A DNA stretch of 64,000 nucleotides from Janthinobacterium sp. 61 (GTDB lineage Bacteria > Pseudomonadota > Gammaproteobacteria > Burkholderiales > Burkholderiaceae_D), in assembly GCF_002846335.1 (NCBI RefSeq), contig NZ_PJMQ01000001.1, positions 5,642,001 through 5,706,000 on the forward strand, read 5' to 3'. Positions 38,172-46,583 of this stretch are shown here, piece by piece. The position numbers and the translations under genes were made by a program. Below the pieces are notes generated by a model. The model worked only from the letters and a program-made list of their open reading frames with translations, did no database searches and was not told the DNA's origin. Numbering within the stretch: the stretch's first letter is position 1; each line of letters starts with the position of its first letter.

Positions 38172-39518
38172 CTAGTTGGCGCTGGCTGGCGCCTGGGGGG
38201 AATCGGCCTTGTTCAGGTCGGGTTTGCCGGCATCGGCCTTGGCGCCGATGCGCATGAAGCGCGACAGGATCAGGACGGGCAGGGCCGACACCAGCACCCA
38301 CAGGAAAAAGGTCTTGTAGCCGAGCGCCGTCTGGATGTCGCCGCTGATCATCTTGAACAGCACGAAACCCAGCTGCATCACCCCTGTGGCGAACGCATAG
38401 TGGGCCGTCTGGTATTTGCCGACGGAAACCACCTGCATCATGAACAGGATCAGGCCGACGAAGCCGAAGCCATAGCCGAACATTTCCACGCTGAGCGCGG
38501 CCGTGATCAGGGTCAGGTCGGTGGGCATGCTGTGGCTCAGGTAATAGAACACCAGGTTCGGCAAGTTCATGGCCAGGATCAGGAAGAACATGGCGCGTTT
38601 CAGGCCCAGCCACGAAGTGAAGTAGCCGCCGCCTATGCTGCCCAGCAAAAAGGCGACGGTGCCGGCCGTGCCGTATACTGCGCCCACTTCCGTCGTCGAC
38701 AGGCCCAGGCCGCCCAGTTCGCGCGCTTCGCGCAGGAACAGAGGGCCGATGGTCTGCACTTGCGCCTCGCCGGCGCGAAACAGGATGATGAAGGCTATCA
38801 TGCCCCAGATGCCGGGCTTTTTCAGGAAGTCCACCAGCACGTCCCACAAGGTGCGGCTGATGCCGGCCACGCTCTTGTCGGCCACGGCCGAGTTGCGCAC
38901 CTGCGGCAGGGCCCACAGGTGATACGTGGCCAGCGACAGCATCATGGCGCCGATGATCAGGAAGATGACCGACCAGGCGGGCTTGATGCCGATTTTTTTC
39001 TCCAGGTAGCCGGCCAGGATCACCAGGCCGCCCAGCGAGATGAATTTGCCGGCGTTGAAAAAGGCGCCTTGCCAGCCCGCGTAGGCCGCCTGCTGCTTGT
39101 CCGACAGGCTGGCGATATACAGGCCGTCGCAGACGATGTCGTGCGTGGACGACGCCAGCGCGGCGACGAACAGCACGGCGATGCAGGCGGCAAACCACAG
39201 CGGCGTTTGCAGCGCCAGTGCGATCAGGCCCAGGCTCAGGCCGCCAAGGAACTGGAACAGCACCACCATCGTCTTCTTGCTCGATGCCAGCTCCAGGAAA
39301 GGGCTCCACAGCGACTTGAAGACCCAGGCAAAGCCGATCAGGCCCGTCCAGCGGGCGATCTGGTCGTTCGGCACGCCCATGCTCTTGAACATCAGGCCGG
39401 CCACCAGGGCCACGGCGTAGAACGGCAAGCCCTGGGCGAAGTACAAGGTGGGCACCCAGGAAATCGGGCTGCGGACGCCGCCCTTGCTACTGTTGCTGCT
39501 GATGCTTTTCTCGTTCAT
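38172..39518 (-). CDS. MFS permease, AmpG-like
   Basis: A 448-residue inner-membrane permease with about 12 predicted helices. The opening WVPTLYFAQGLPFYAVALVAG and the later FLGGLSLGLIALALQ resemble AmpG, which imports GlcNAc-anhydromuropeptides, and related sugar permeases. GAGGAAG precedes the ATG at 39518. In this operon it probably imports GlcNAc, chitobiose or wall-recycling fragments in parallel with the ABC transporter. A GH3 gene lies just upstream, recalling the AmpG-NagZ pair of peptidoglycan recycling. The N-terminal residues before MNEKSIS are not part of the gene. Confidence 0.8.
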   Translation of the reverse strand: MNEKSISSNSSKGGVRSPISWVPTLYFAQGLPFYAVALVAGLMFKSMGVPNDQIARWTGLIGFAWVFKSLWSPFLELASSKKTMVVLFQFLGGLSLGLIALALQTPLWFAACIAVLFVAALASSTHDIVCDGLYIASLSDKQQAAYAGWQGAFFNAGKFISLGGLVILAGYLEKKIGIKPAWSVIFLIIGAMMLSLATYHLWALPQVRNSAVADKSVAGISRTLWDVLVDFLKKPGIWGMIAFIILFRAGEAQVQTIGPLFLREARELGGLGLSTTEVGAVYGTAGTVAFLLGSIGGGYFTSWLGLKRAMFFLILAMNLPNLVFYYLSHSMPTDLTLITAALSVEMFGYGFGFVGLILFMMQVVSVGKYQTAHYAFATGVMQLGFVLFKMISGDIQTALGYKTFFLWVLVSALPVLILSRFMRIGAKADAGKPDLNKADSPQAPASAN

Positions 39519-39576
39519 GGATGCTTCCTCGGGTCGTCTTGAAAGTCGGGTATTGCGTTCGGTGCGAAGGCGGCGG

Positions 39577-40605
39577 TCACTGGCAGCGCCGCCTGGCCTC
39601 TGCCATGATGATGCGGTCAGCCGCCTCCTGCGCGTACACGCCGGCGCCGGCCGGGTAGCGTGCGGCCGTGGCCGCCAGGCGCTGCAGCCGCGTTCCCACG
39701 GCCTGCAGCGGCAAGGCGCCCGACGCCAGCGCGGCGCTGACGTCGTCCAGTGCGGCCGGCAGCTGCGTGGCATCGGCCAGCAGGGCCATGTCGGCGCCGG
39801 CGGCCAGGGCGCGCGCGCCGACATGCCCGCCCTGCGCGTCGATGCCGGGCGTGAGCAGCACGCCGCCGTAGCCCCACTGCTGGCGCAGCAAGCCATGCAT
39901 CACCGCGTGCGACAGGCTGGCGGGCTGGTGTGCGTCGAGGGCTGGATACACCACGTGCGCGCTCATCATCGAGGCCGTCTGCGTGGCGGCCTGGCGAAAC
40001 GGCACGAAATCGTGTTCTTCCAGTTGAGAGCGGGTCTTGCCGACGCTGGGGAGCTGGCCGCCGGCGCCGTGCTGCGGCAGGTACAGCCGCGCGCAGCACG
40101 CCACGCCCTCGGCCTGGCAGCCCGCCGTCCAGGCTTGCGCCATGGCGGCGGCTTGTTCCGGATCGCCCCCAAAGGCCTGCGCCGCGCCAGGCGCCTGTCC
40201 GGCACCGGTGACAAGATTGATCAGGGGGGCCAGCAGCCAGTTGATACCCAGTGCGCGCAAGCCGCGCGCCGTCGCCGCGCCCGTGCCGTTGGCCAGCTCC
40301 GCGTCACCATGGGCGCACAGGTCCATGGCGCCCGGTGGCTGCGGCAGCCAGGCCGGGTATGCCGGGGGGATGCCGGCCGGGTCGATGGCGATCAGGACCT
40401 GTGGACCCAGGGCGCGCCGCAAGTCCGTGCTCAAGCGGGCCAGCTGCGCCGCATCGCGCAGATTGGCCGCGCGCAGGCACACGGCGCGCACGCCGTTGTC
40501 CTGCAGCCATTGCGCGCCTGCCGCATCGAGTTCGGTACCGGGCATGCCCGTCATCAGCAGCTGCCCGGCGAGGCGGCGCAGGTCGGTGGCGATGGTGGCG
40601 CTCAT
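39577..40605 (-). CDS. GH3-family NagZ-like protein lacking catalytic motifs
   Basis: A 342-residue protein aligning along NagZ-type beta-N-acetylglucosaminidase. The frame is kept by INWLLAPLINLVTG, SMMSAHVVYPALD and LRQQWGYGGVLL. The key motifs are gone: the DQEGGRVQR loop reads DPAGIPPAYP; KHFPGHG reads RLYLPQHG; the DSH downstream is absent; and the SDDLSM strand with the Asp nucleophile reads TPGIDAQ. It is therefore probably not a normal hydrolase. The open frame is full length without stops, and it overlaps the upstream permease gene by four bases, so it is expressed and maintained, not a plain pseudogene. A binding or regulatory role is possible. Confidence 0.72.
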   Translation of the reverse strand: MSATIATDLRRLAGQLLMTGMPGTELDAAGAQWLQDNGVRAVCLRAANLRDAAQLARLSTDLRRALGPQVLIAIDPAGIPPAYPAWLPQPPGAMDLCAHGDAELANGTGAATARGLRALGINWLLAPLINLVTGAGQAPGAAQAFGGDPEQAAAMAQAWTAGCQAEGVACCARLYLPQHGAGGQLPSVGKTRSQLEEHDFVPFRQAATQTASMMSAHVVYPALDAHQPASLSHAVMHGLLRQQWGYGGVLLTPGIDAQGGHVGARALAAGADMALLADATQLPAALDDVSAALASGALPLQAVGTRLQRLAATAARYPAGAGVYAQEAADRIIMAEARRRCQ

Positions 40606-41444
40606 TTGACCGCGCCGTCCATGCCGCGCATGAAGAAGCGCTGGGTAAACAGAAAGGCGAGCAGGGTCGGCACGATGGTGATCAGGGTGCCGGCGGCGAT
40701 CACGCGGGTGCTGCTGCCGAAGGTGCCGCGCAAATATAGCACGCCCACCGAGAGGGGGAATTCATCGGGCTTACTCATGACGATGGAGGGCCAGATATAC
40801 TCATTCCACGATTCGACGGCCGTCAGGATGCCGACGGTGGCCAGCCATGGCGTAATCAGGGGCAGCATGATGCGGCTGAAGATCACCCACTCGCTGGCGC
40901 CATCGACCCGCGCCGCGTCGATCAGGTCTTGCGGCACTTCCTCGAACGCTTGCTTGAGCAGCAAAATGGCCACGGCCGTCACCACGTTGGGCAGGATCAC
41001 GCCCGTGTAGGTGTCGACCAGGCTCATTTGCGTGATAGTGATGAAGTTGACGAGGAAATTGACTTCCGACGGCAGCACCAGGGTGGCAAGGATCAGGCCG
41101 AACACCAGCTTGCGGCCACGAAATTTCAGGCGCGCCAGCGGATACGCGGCCAAAGAGCACAGCAGCAGTTTCCAGAACACGGTGAATACGGCGATCAGCA
41201 CCGAGTTCTTGAAAAACGACCAGATGGGGATGGCCTGGAACACTTCGATGAAGTTGTCGAAGGACGGCGCCTTTGGCCAGAAGGTGGGCGGGAAGGCGAA
41301 GATATTGCCCTCCGTGGAAATGGCTGTCACCAGGGTCCACCAGAACGGGAAGACGCAGACGACGGCGATCGCGCACAGCACGGCATAGTGGCCCAGCATT
41401 TGCAGGCGCGTTTTCAGGGGGCGGGAACGGGTTGTCATGGTCAT
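40602..41444 (-). CDS. Sugar ABC transporter permease (MalG-like)
   Basis: A 280-residue CUT1-type inner-membrane permease with six predicted helices. The cytoplasmic EAA loop reads EVPQDLIDAARVDGASEWVIF and includes the family's conserved Gly. The last helix ends FTQRFFMRGMDGAVK. It forms a heterodimer with the upstream permease and uses the ATPase at 37024. It overlaps the GH3 gene by four bases. Start codons at 41444 and 41438 are both possible. Confidence 0.93.
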   Translation of the reverse strand: MTMTTRSRPLKTRLQMLGHYAVLCAIAVVCVFPFWWTLVTAISTEGNIFAFPPTFWPKAPSFDNFIEVFQAIPIWSFFKNSVLIAVFTVFWKLLLCSLAAYPLARLKFRGRKLVFGLILATLVLPSEVNFLVNFITITQMSLVDTYTGVILPNVVTAVAILLLKQAFEEVPQDLIDAARVDGASEWVIFSRIMLPLITPWLATVGILTAVESWNEYIWPSIVMSKPDEFPLSVGVLYLRGTFGSSTRVIAAGTLITIVPTLLAFLFTQRFFMRGMDGAVK

Positions 41445-41450
41445 TGCCTG

Positions 41451-42320
41451 TCAGCGGTGCTTGGGTTTCAAATAGCGCAGGCAAAGCAGGGCGATGGCTA
41501 TGCAGAACAGCGAGACGACGAAACTGGCGGCCAGCGCGCGTGGCAGTTTCAAGTGTTTGAGGCCCTGGTCGTAGGCGTAGTACAGCGCCGTGAAGGTGGA
41601 ATTCATCGGCCCGCCCTGGGTCAGCACGTCGACTTCCTGGTAGGCCTTCAGGGCCGCCAGCACGGACAGGATGGAGCACAGCATGATGGTCGGGCGCAGC
41701 ATCGGTACGGTGATCTTCCAGAAGCGCTGCCAGCGGTTCGCGCCATCGAGCATGGCCGCTTCCTGCATGTCCGACGGGATAGCTTGCAGCGCCGCCAGGT
41801 ACATCACCATGTACCAGCCCAGGCCGCGCCACAGGGTGACGAACATGACGGCAAACAGGGCCAGGCTGTCGTTCGTCAGCCAGCCCACGGGGGCGTTCAC
41901 GAGTTTCAGGGTCATCATCACGTAATTGAGCGCGCCCTGTTCGTGGAACATGAAGCCCCACATGATGCCGACCACGGAAACGGTGGTCACCACGGGCACG
42001 TAGAAGGCGGCGCGGAACAAACGGATGCCGGGCAGGCGGTTGTTCACCAGCACGGCCAGGGTGATGGCGCCCACCTGCACGAAGGGCACCATCAGCAGGA
42101 ACAGCAGCGAGTTTTTCAGGCCAGAGACGAACATCTCGTTGTTGAAGATGTAGCGGAAATTATCGAGGCCGACGAAGCGCGTTTCGCGTATCAGGCTGTA
42201 ATCGGTGAACGCCAGTACGGAGCCGTAGCCGACAGGCCAGAAGGAAAAGGCGGCCAGCAGCAGCAGTGCCGGGGCGAGGAATAGCCAGGCTTGCAGGGTG
42301 TGGCGATGGGCGAGTTTCAT
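41451..42320 (-). CDS. Sugar ABC transporter permease (MalF-like)
   Basis: A 289-residue inner-membrane permease of the CUT1 family, with six helices beginning LQAWLFLAPALLLLAAFSFWP and the EAA loop QAIPSDMQEAAMLDGANRWQ. The start at 42320 (MKLAHRHT) is 7 bases after the binding-protein stop. It partners the next permease; the sugar is presumably chitobiose or GlcNAc, as judged by the operon. Confidence 0.93.
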   Translation of the reverse strand: MKLAHRHTLQAWLFLAPALLLLAAFSFWPVGYGSVLAFTDYSLIRETRFVGLDNFRYIFNNEMFVSGLKNSLLFLLMVPFVQVGAITLAVLVNNRLPGIRLFRAAFYVPVVTTVSVVGIMWGFMFHEQGALNYVMMTLKLVNAPVGWLTNDSLALFAVMFVTLWRGLGWYMVMYLAALQAIPSDMQEAAMLDGANRWQRFWKITVPMLRPTIMLCSILSVLAALKAYQEVDVLTQGGPMNSTFTALYYAYDQGLKHLKLPRALAASFVVSLFCIAIALLCLRYLKPKHR

Positions 42321-42327
42321 GGTGTCC

Positions 42328-43587
42328 TCAGTGGCGCGGCAGGGTGGCCAGCTTGCGGTTCCAGATGGCGACGGCCTGGTCCAGCGCCTGCTTGACATCC
42401 TGCTTGCCCGTCACGCCCGCCTCGACGGCTTTCACCAGCGAGCGGCGCAGTTCGTCGTAGTCGTCGATGCCGGCCACGTACAGGGTGCGCGAGTGGCCCA
42501 TCGACAGGGCGCCAGCGGTCACCGCCTTCTCGGCGGCGCCTGCGTTCTTCGGCGTGGCGAGGAAAAACGGGTCGGCCGCCGCCTTGACGGTGGTGGGGAA
42601 AACGCTGGCCTGGCGCGCGAAGGCCAGCTGGTTGTCGTCGTTCGTCAGGAAGCGGGCGAACTTGCCCACCGAGGGCAGCAGGCGCGCCGGTACGCCTTTC
42701 GGAATCGCGAAGTGCACCAGCCAGCCGCCGTCGGCAATGCCGGTGGGGCCCAGCGGCGCTGGCGCCACGTCGGTGATGGCGTAGATGTCTTTCGCATCGC
42801 CGCGGATGCGCTGCATGGCCGTCGGCGGCGCCAGCAGCATGCCCAGGCGGCCGCCCTTGTAGGCGTCGATCACGGCCGGGAAGTTATCTTCGGCGAACAG
42901 GCTCTCTTTCAGCAGGCCGCCGACTTTGTACGTGTCGGCCAGTTTCTGCACCAGCGCCACGTGCTGCGGCGAATTGAAGACGGCGCGGTTGTCGGTAATG
43001 ACGGCCAGGCCCTGCTGCATGAACAGGCCGTCGATCTTCGACAGGGCAGGGGCGATGCCGGCCTTGCCCGTGCGTTGCGCGATCTGGCGCGCGAACGCCA
43101 GCTGTTCGTCGAGGCTGGCGGGGCCGCGCGTGAGGCCCGCCTGCCTGAAAATGGCGGTATTGAAGGCGATCACCGCGACATTGCTGTACATGGGGAAGCC
43201 GTAAGTGCGGCCCTTGAAGCGCAAGTCGTCCAGGGCGCTGGGAATGTAGCTGGCGCGCGCCTCCGCGATCAGGCCATCGACGGGCGTGAGCAAGCCGTCG
43301 CGCGCATATTCATCGGCCCAGGGCACGTTCAGGCTGACCAGCGCGGGCGGCGTGCCGGCCACGATGCGCGTGACCAGCTTGGTCTGGATGACGTCCCACG
43401 GGAAGTCGATCCATTCGATCTTGACATCGGGATTCTGCGCCTCATAGCGCGCCACCACCGCATTGAAATACGGCGTGAACTTGGGCTTCATGCTGAAGGT
43501 CCAGAATTCGATTTTCTCGGCAGCCCATGCCTGTGGCGCGAGCAGGCCCGCGCAGGCAAACACTGCCAACAGTCTCTTGATCGTCAT
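42328..43587 (-). CDS. Sugar ABC transporter substrate-binding protein
   Basis: A 419-residue periplasmic solute-binding protein of family 1. A Sec signal peptide (about residues 1-23, ending PQAWAAE) is cut before EKIEFWTFSMKPKF. There is no lipobox Cys, so it is free in the periplasm. Sugar-stacking aromatics are plausible in WTFSMKPKFTPYF and DFPWDV. AGGA precedes the ATG at 43587 with ideal spacing. It delivers its sugar to the two downstream permeases. A hairpin between this gene and nagB may set expression of the transporter part. Confidence 0.92.
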   Translation of the reverse strand: MTIKRLLAVFACAGLLAPQAWAAEKIEFWTFSMKPKFTPYFNAVVARYEAQNPDVKIEWIDFPWDVIQTKLVTRIVAGTPPALVSLNVPWADEYARDGLLTPVDGLIAEARASYIPSALDDLRFKGRTYGFPMYSNVAVIAFNTAIFRQAGLTRGPASLDEQLAFARQIAQRTGKAGIAPALSKIDGLFMQQGLAVITDNRAVFNSPQHVALVQKLADTYKVGGLLKESLFAEDNFPAVIDAYKGGRLGMLLAPPTAMQRIRGDAKDIYAITDVAPAPLGPTGIADGGWLVHFAIPKGVPARLLPSVGKFARFLTNDDNQLAFARQASVFPTTVKAAADPFFLATPKNAGAAEKAVTAGALSMGHSRTLYVAGIDDYDELRRSLVKAVEAGVTGKQDVKQALDQAVAIWNRKLATLPRH

Positions 43588-43674
43588 TTTTATCCTGGAG
43601 CGTGGCGCTCCAATGTCCATGAGTCCGCGGCGCGGGTACATGCCCTTGCCGTCTCTTATATTCGGGTACTGCTG

Positions 43675-43712
43675 CCGGCAGTCGCGCCCCGTGCCGGGGG
43701 CGCAGCTGCCGG
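43675..43712 (-). promoter_or_regulatory. Intercistronic stem-loop in the nag operon
   Basis: Arms CCGGCAGTCGCGCCCC and GGGGGCGCAGCTGCCGG pair with few mismatches and leave a short loop. No T-run follows on the minus strand, so it is more likely an mRNA-stability or attenuation element between the enzyme genes and the transporter genes. Confidence 0.5.
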
Positions 43713-43730
43713 ATACTGCTTACATACTGC

Positions 43731-44744
43731 TTAGTTGGTCTTGGTGACCTTGCTCAGGTGGCGCGGCGCATCCGGGTCCATGCCGCGCGCCGCCGACAAC
43801 TTGGCCGCCATCACGTAGAAGGACTGGATGGCGACGATCGGATCGAGATCCGGCGTGGCGGCCACGGGTAGGGTCAGGTCGCGTTCGGCCACATCGGCGG
43901 GGGCCGCCAGCAAGACCTTGGCGCCGCGGCCGCGCATTTCCGTGGCCAACTGCAGCAGGCCGGCCTGGGTCGGGCCGCGGGTGGCAAAAATCAGCAGTGG
44001 GTAGCCGTCTTCGATCAGGGCCATCGGGCCATGCTTGATTTCTGCGCCGCTGAAGGCTTCCGCCTGCAGGGCCGATGTTTCCTTGAATTTCAGTGCTGCT
44101 TCCAGCGCCACGGGGAAGCTGATGCCGCGCCCCACGACCATGATGTTGCGGGCCGGGGCCAGCACGTCGATGGCGGGCGACCAGTCCACGCGGGTCGCTT
44201 CAAGCAGCGCTTCGGGCAGCGCTTCCAGGCCTGCCTGCAGCTCGGGGTCGTTCTGCCACTGTGCCACCATGCGCGCGCCGGCGACCAGGCTGGTGATGAA
44301 GCTTTTCGTCGCGGCGACGCTTTGTTCCTTGCCCGCGCGCAGGGGCATGGCCCACTCGGCGGCGTGCGCCAGCGGCGACTCGATATCGTTGACGAGGGCC
44401 ACGGTGGTGGCGCCACCGTCGCGGAAGTAGCGGATCGGCTCGACCACGTCGGGACTCTGGCCCGATTGCGAGATCGAAATGGCCAAAGTATCCCGCGTCA
44501 CCAGCGGCGACTTGTTCAGGGTCACCAGCGACATCGGCAGCGACGCGACGACACGGCCCAGGCGTGCCATGATCAGGTAGGCGACGTAGTTGCAGGCGTG
44601 GTCCGAGCTGCCGCGCGCGATGGTCAGCGCGGTCGAGAACGAGGTGCTCCTCAATTTGCGGCCCAGTTCCGCGTAGCGTTCCGTGTCGCTGTCCAGTTGC
44701 AGGGCGACGCATTCGGCGGCGGAAATGGCTTCTTTAAGCATCAT
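43731..44744 (-). CDS. nagB-II: Glucosamine-6-phosphate deaminase, SIS type (NagB-II)
   Basis: A 337-residue cytoplasmic enzyme with two SIS domains and no glutaminase domain. It converts glucosamine-6-phosphate to fructose-6-phosphate plus ammonia in Proteobacteria that lack classical NagB. Sugar-phosphate loops are seen in ARGSSDHACNYVAYL, SISQSGQSPDVVE and VVGRGISFPVALEAALKFKE. The C-terminus keeps ASFSGAEI-like AFSGAEIKHGP. Its start overlaps the nagA stop by about 11 bases, so the two are translationally coupled. Confidence 0.93.
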   Translation of the reverse strand: MMLKEAISAAECVALQLDSDTERYAELGRKLRSTSFSTALTIARGSSDHACNYVAYLIMARLGRVVASLPMSLVTLNKSPLVTRDTLAISISQSGQSPDVVEPIRYFRDGGATTVALVNDIESPLAHAAEWAMPLRAGKEQSVAATKSFITSLVAGARMVAQWQNDPELQAGLEALPEALLEATRVDWSPAIDVLAPARNIMVVGRGISFPVALEAALKFKETSALQAEAFSGAEIKHGPMALIEDGYPLLIFATRGPTQAGLLQLATEMRGRGAKVLLAAPADVAERDLTLPVAATPDLDPIVAIQSFYVMAAKLSAARGMDPDAPRHLSKVTKTN

Positions 44745-45846
44745 TGAGGTCACAGATTTCTCCTTCTATATACACAGCTTTGAGTTTGAGATCGCGATCG
44801 AGTACCACCAGATCGGCGTAAGTGCCGGGGGCCAGCCGGCCGCGTTCTTCCAGGCCCAGGTAATCGGCGGCGTTGGTCGACACGCGCTTGGACGCGTCGG
44901 CCAGGTCCAGTCCCAGTCCCACCAGATTGCGCAGCGCCTGGTCCAGGGTCAGGGTGCTGCCCGCCAGGGTGCCGTCGGGCAGGCGCACGCCGCCCATGCA
45001 TTTCTGCACGGCGTGGCGGCCCAGCATATATTCGCCGTCCGGCATGCCGGTGGCGGCGGTCGAATCGGTGACGCAGTACAGGCGCGGAATGGCGCGCAGG
45101 GCCACCTTGATGGCGCCCGGATGCACGTGCAGCAGGTCGGGGATCAGTTCGGCGTATTCGGCGTGCGCCAGTGCGGCGCCGACCATGCCCGGCTCGCGGT
45201 GATGCAGGCCGCTCATGGCGTTGAACAGGTGCGTGAAGCCCATGGCGCCATGCTCCAGCGCTGCCACGCCATCTTCATAGGAACCGAGCGTGTGGCCGAT
45301 CTGCACGCGCACGCCGGCGTCAGCCAGGGCGCGCACCAGGTCCAGGTGACCGGCGATTTCCGGCGCCACGGTGATGACGCGCAGTTTGGCCAGGGTTTGC
45401 AGGCGTTCGATTTCGGCCAGCGTGGCGGCGCGCGCGTAGTTGGGCTGCGCCCCGAGCTTGCCCGAATTGATGTATGGGCCCTCCAGGTGGGCGCCCAGCA
45501 CGCGCGCCGTGTTCGGGCGGCGGTTGTTGGCTGCGATGCCGATGGCCGTCAAGGCCATGTCGATATCTTCCGGTGGCGCCGTCATGGTGGTGGCCAGCAG
45601 GCTGGTAGTGCCGTGGCGCGCATGGATGGCGGCGATGGTGTAGACGGCTTCGCCGCCTTCCATGATGTCCTTGCCGGCGCCGCCATGCACATGCAGGTCG
45701 ATGAAGCCGGGCAGGATGTAATCGTCGCTATTGCTCGACGGGTGGAGGGAATCGCCCGTGATGCTGTCGACGCGTTCGCCGAAGGCGATGGCGCCGTGGA
45801 TCCAGCCGCCGGGGGTAAGGATATTGCCTTTGATAGTGCTGCTCAT
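44734..45846 (-). CDS. nagA: N-acetylglucosamine-6-phosphate deacetylase
   Basis: A 370-residue cytoplasmic metal-dependent amidohydrolase that makes glucosamine-6-phosphate. The order of motifs is standard: GFIDLHVHGGAGKDIME, LGAHLEGPYIN, VQIGHTLGSYEDG, THLFNAMSGLHHREPG and CVTDSTAATGMPDGEY, whose Asp is the catalytic base. It overlaps the GntR gene upstream by four bases and nagB-II downstream, which shows tight coupling in the operon. Confidence 0.97.
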   Translation of the reverse strand: MSSTIKGNILTPGGWIHGAIAFGERVDSITGDSLHPSSNSDDYILPGFIDLHVHGGAGKDIMEGGEAVYTIAAIHARHGTTSLLATTMTAPPEDIDMALTAIGIAANNRRPNTARVLGAHLEGPYINSGKLGAQPNYARAATLAEIERLQTLAKLRVITVAPEIAGHLDLVRALADAGVRVQIGHTLGSYEDGVAALEHGAMGFTHLFNAMSGLHHREPGMVGAALAHAEYAELIPDLLHVHPGAIKVALRAIPRLYCVTDSTAATGMPDGEYMLGRHAVQKCMGGVRLPDGTLAGSTLTLDQALRNLVGLGLDLADASKRVSTNAADYLGLEERGRLAPGTYADLVVLDRDLKLKAVYIEGEICDLNDA

Positions 45847-46583
45847 CTGCGCGACTCCGCTACGAATTCATAATAATCACTGCGGCAATACGAGTGGGTC
45901 AGTTCCACCGCTGCGCCGTTGTCGAGATAACTGACACGGGTGATGTGCAGCATGGCTTCACCCGTCTTGATATTGGCCAGCTTGGCCTGTTCCGCCGTGG
46001 CGTTGACGGCGCGGATATGCTGCAGCGCGCGCATCGGGATGGTGCCGCGCGACTCCAGGTAGCCGTACAGCGAATCGGTCACCTGTTGCGGGTCCGGCAT
46101 GTACAGCGCGGGGATGGTGGTCGTTTCGATCGCCATCACCACTTCATCGGCCGTGCGCAGGCGGCGCAAACGCGCCACCGGCATGTGCGGCGACAGGCCC
46201 AGCGACAGCAGTTCCAGCGGCGCGGCCGCGCCGATATCGCGCTGCAGCCAGCGCGAACCGGCCGTAAAGCCCCGCTGGCGCAATTCTTCCGAAAAGCTCG
46301 TCAGGCGCGACAGCGGCTGTTCCAGCTTGGGCGTGATGTAGGTGCCCGAGCCGCGCTTGCGCGTCAGCATGCCCCGGTCGCACAGCATGTCGATGGCCTT
46401 GCGCGCCGTCACGCGCGAGATTTCCAGGATCTCCGACAGCACGCGCTCCGAGGGCAAGGCCTGGTTGGCGCGCCAGTCGCCGCTGGCGATACCGTCCGAC
46501 AGCATGTTCGCCAGCTGCATGTAGAGCGGCGTGTCGCTGGCGGGATTGGGTTTGAAGGCGGACAGTTTGGCCAGCATGGTCAT
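45843..46583 (-). CDS. GntR-family (UTRA) regulator of the nag operon
   Basis: A 246-residue GntR/HutC-type regulator, similar in layout to the one at 30234. The winged helix reads PLYMQLANMLSDGIASGDWR and LSEILEISRVTARKAIDML. The UTRA domain holds MPVARLRRLRTADEVVMAIE. It lies inside the operon it presumably controls, with four-base overlaps to the kinase upstream and nagA downstream. GlcNAc-6-P or GlcN-6-P is the likely effector, by analogy with NagQ and NagR. Two paralogs in one locus is unusual and may mean split control. Confidence 0.9.
   Translation of the reverse strand: MTMLAKLSAFKPNPASDTPLYMQLANMLSDGIASGDWRANQALPSERVLSEILEISRVTARKAIDMLCDRGMLTRKRGSGTYITPKLEQPLSRLTSFSEELRQRGFTAGSRWLQRDIGAAAPLELLSLGLSPHMPVARLRRLRTADEVVMAIETTTIPALYMPDPQQVTDSLYGYLESRGTIPMRALQHIRAVNATAEQAKLANIKTGEAMLHITRVSYLDNGAAVELTHSYCRSDYYEFVAESRR

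Noticed and set aside
39577..40605. Calling this gene a normal active nagZ
   Set aside because: The nucleophile strand, KHFPGHG loop and DSH motif are all altered, so the activity should not be assumed.
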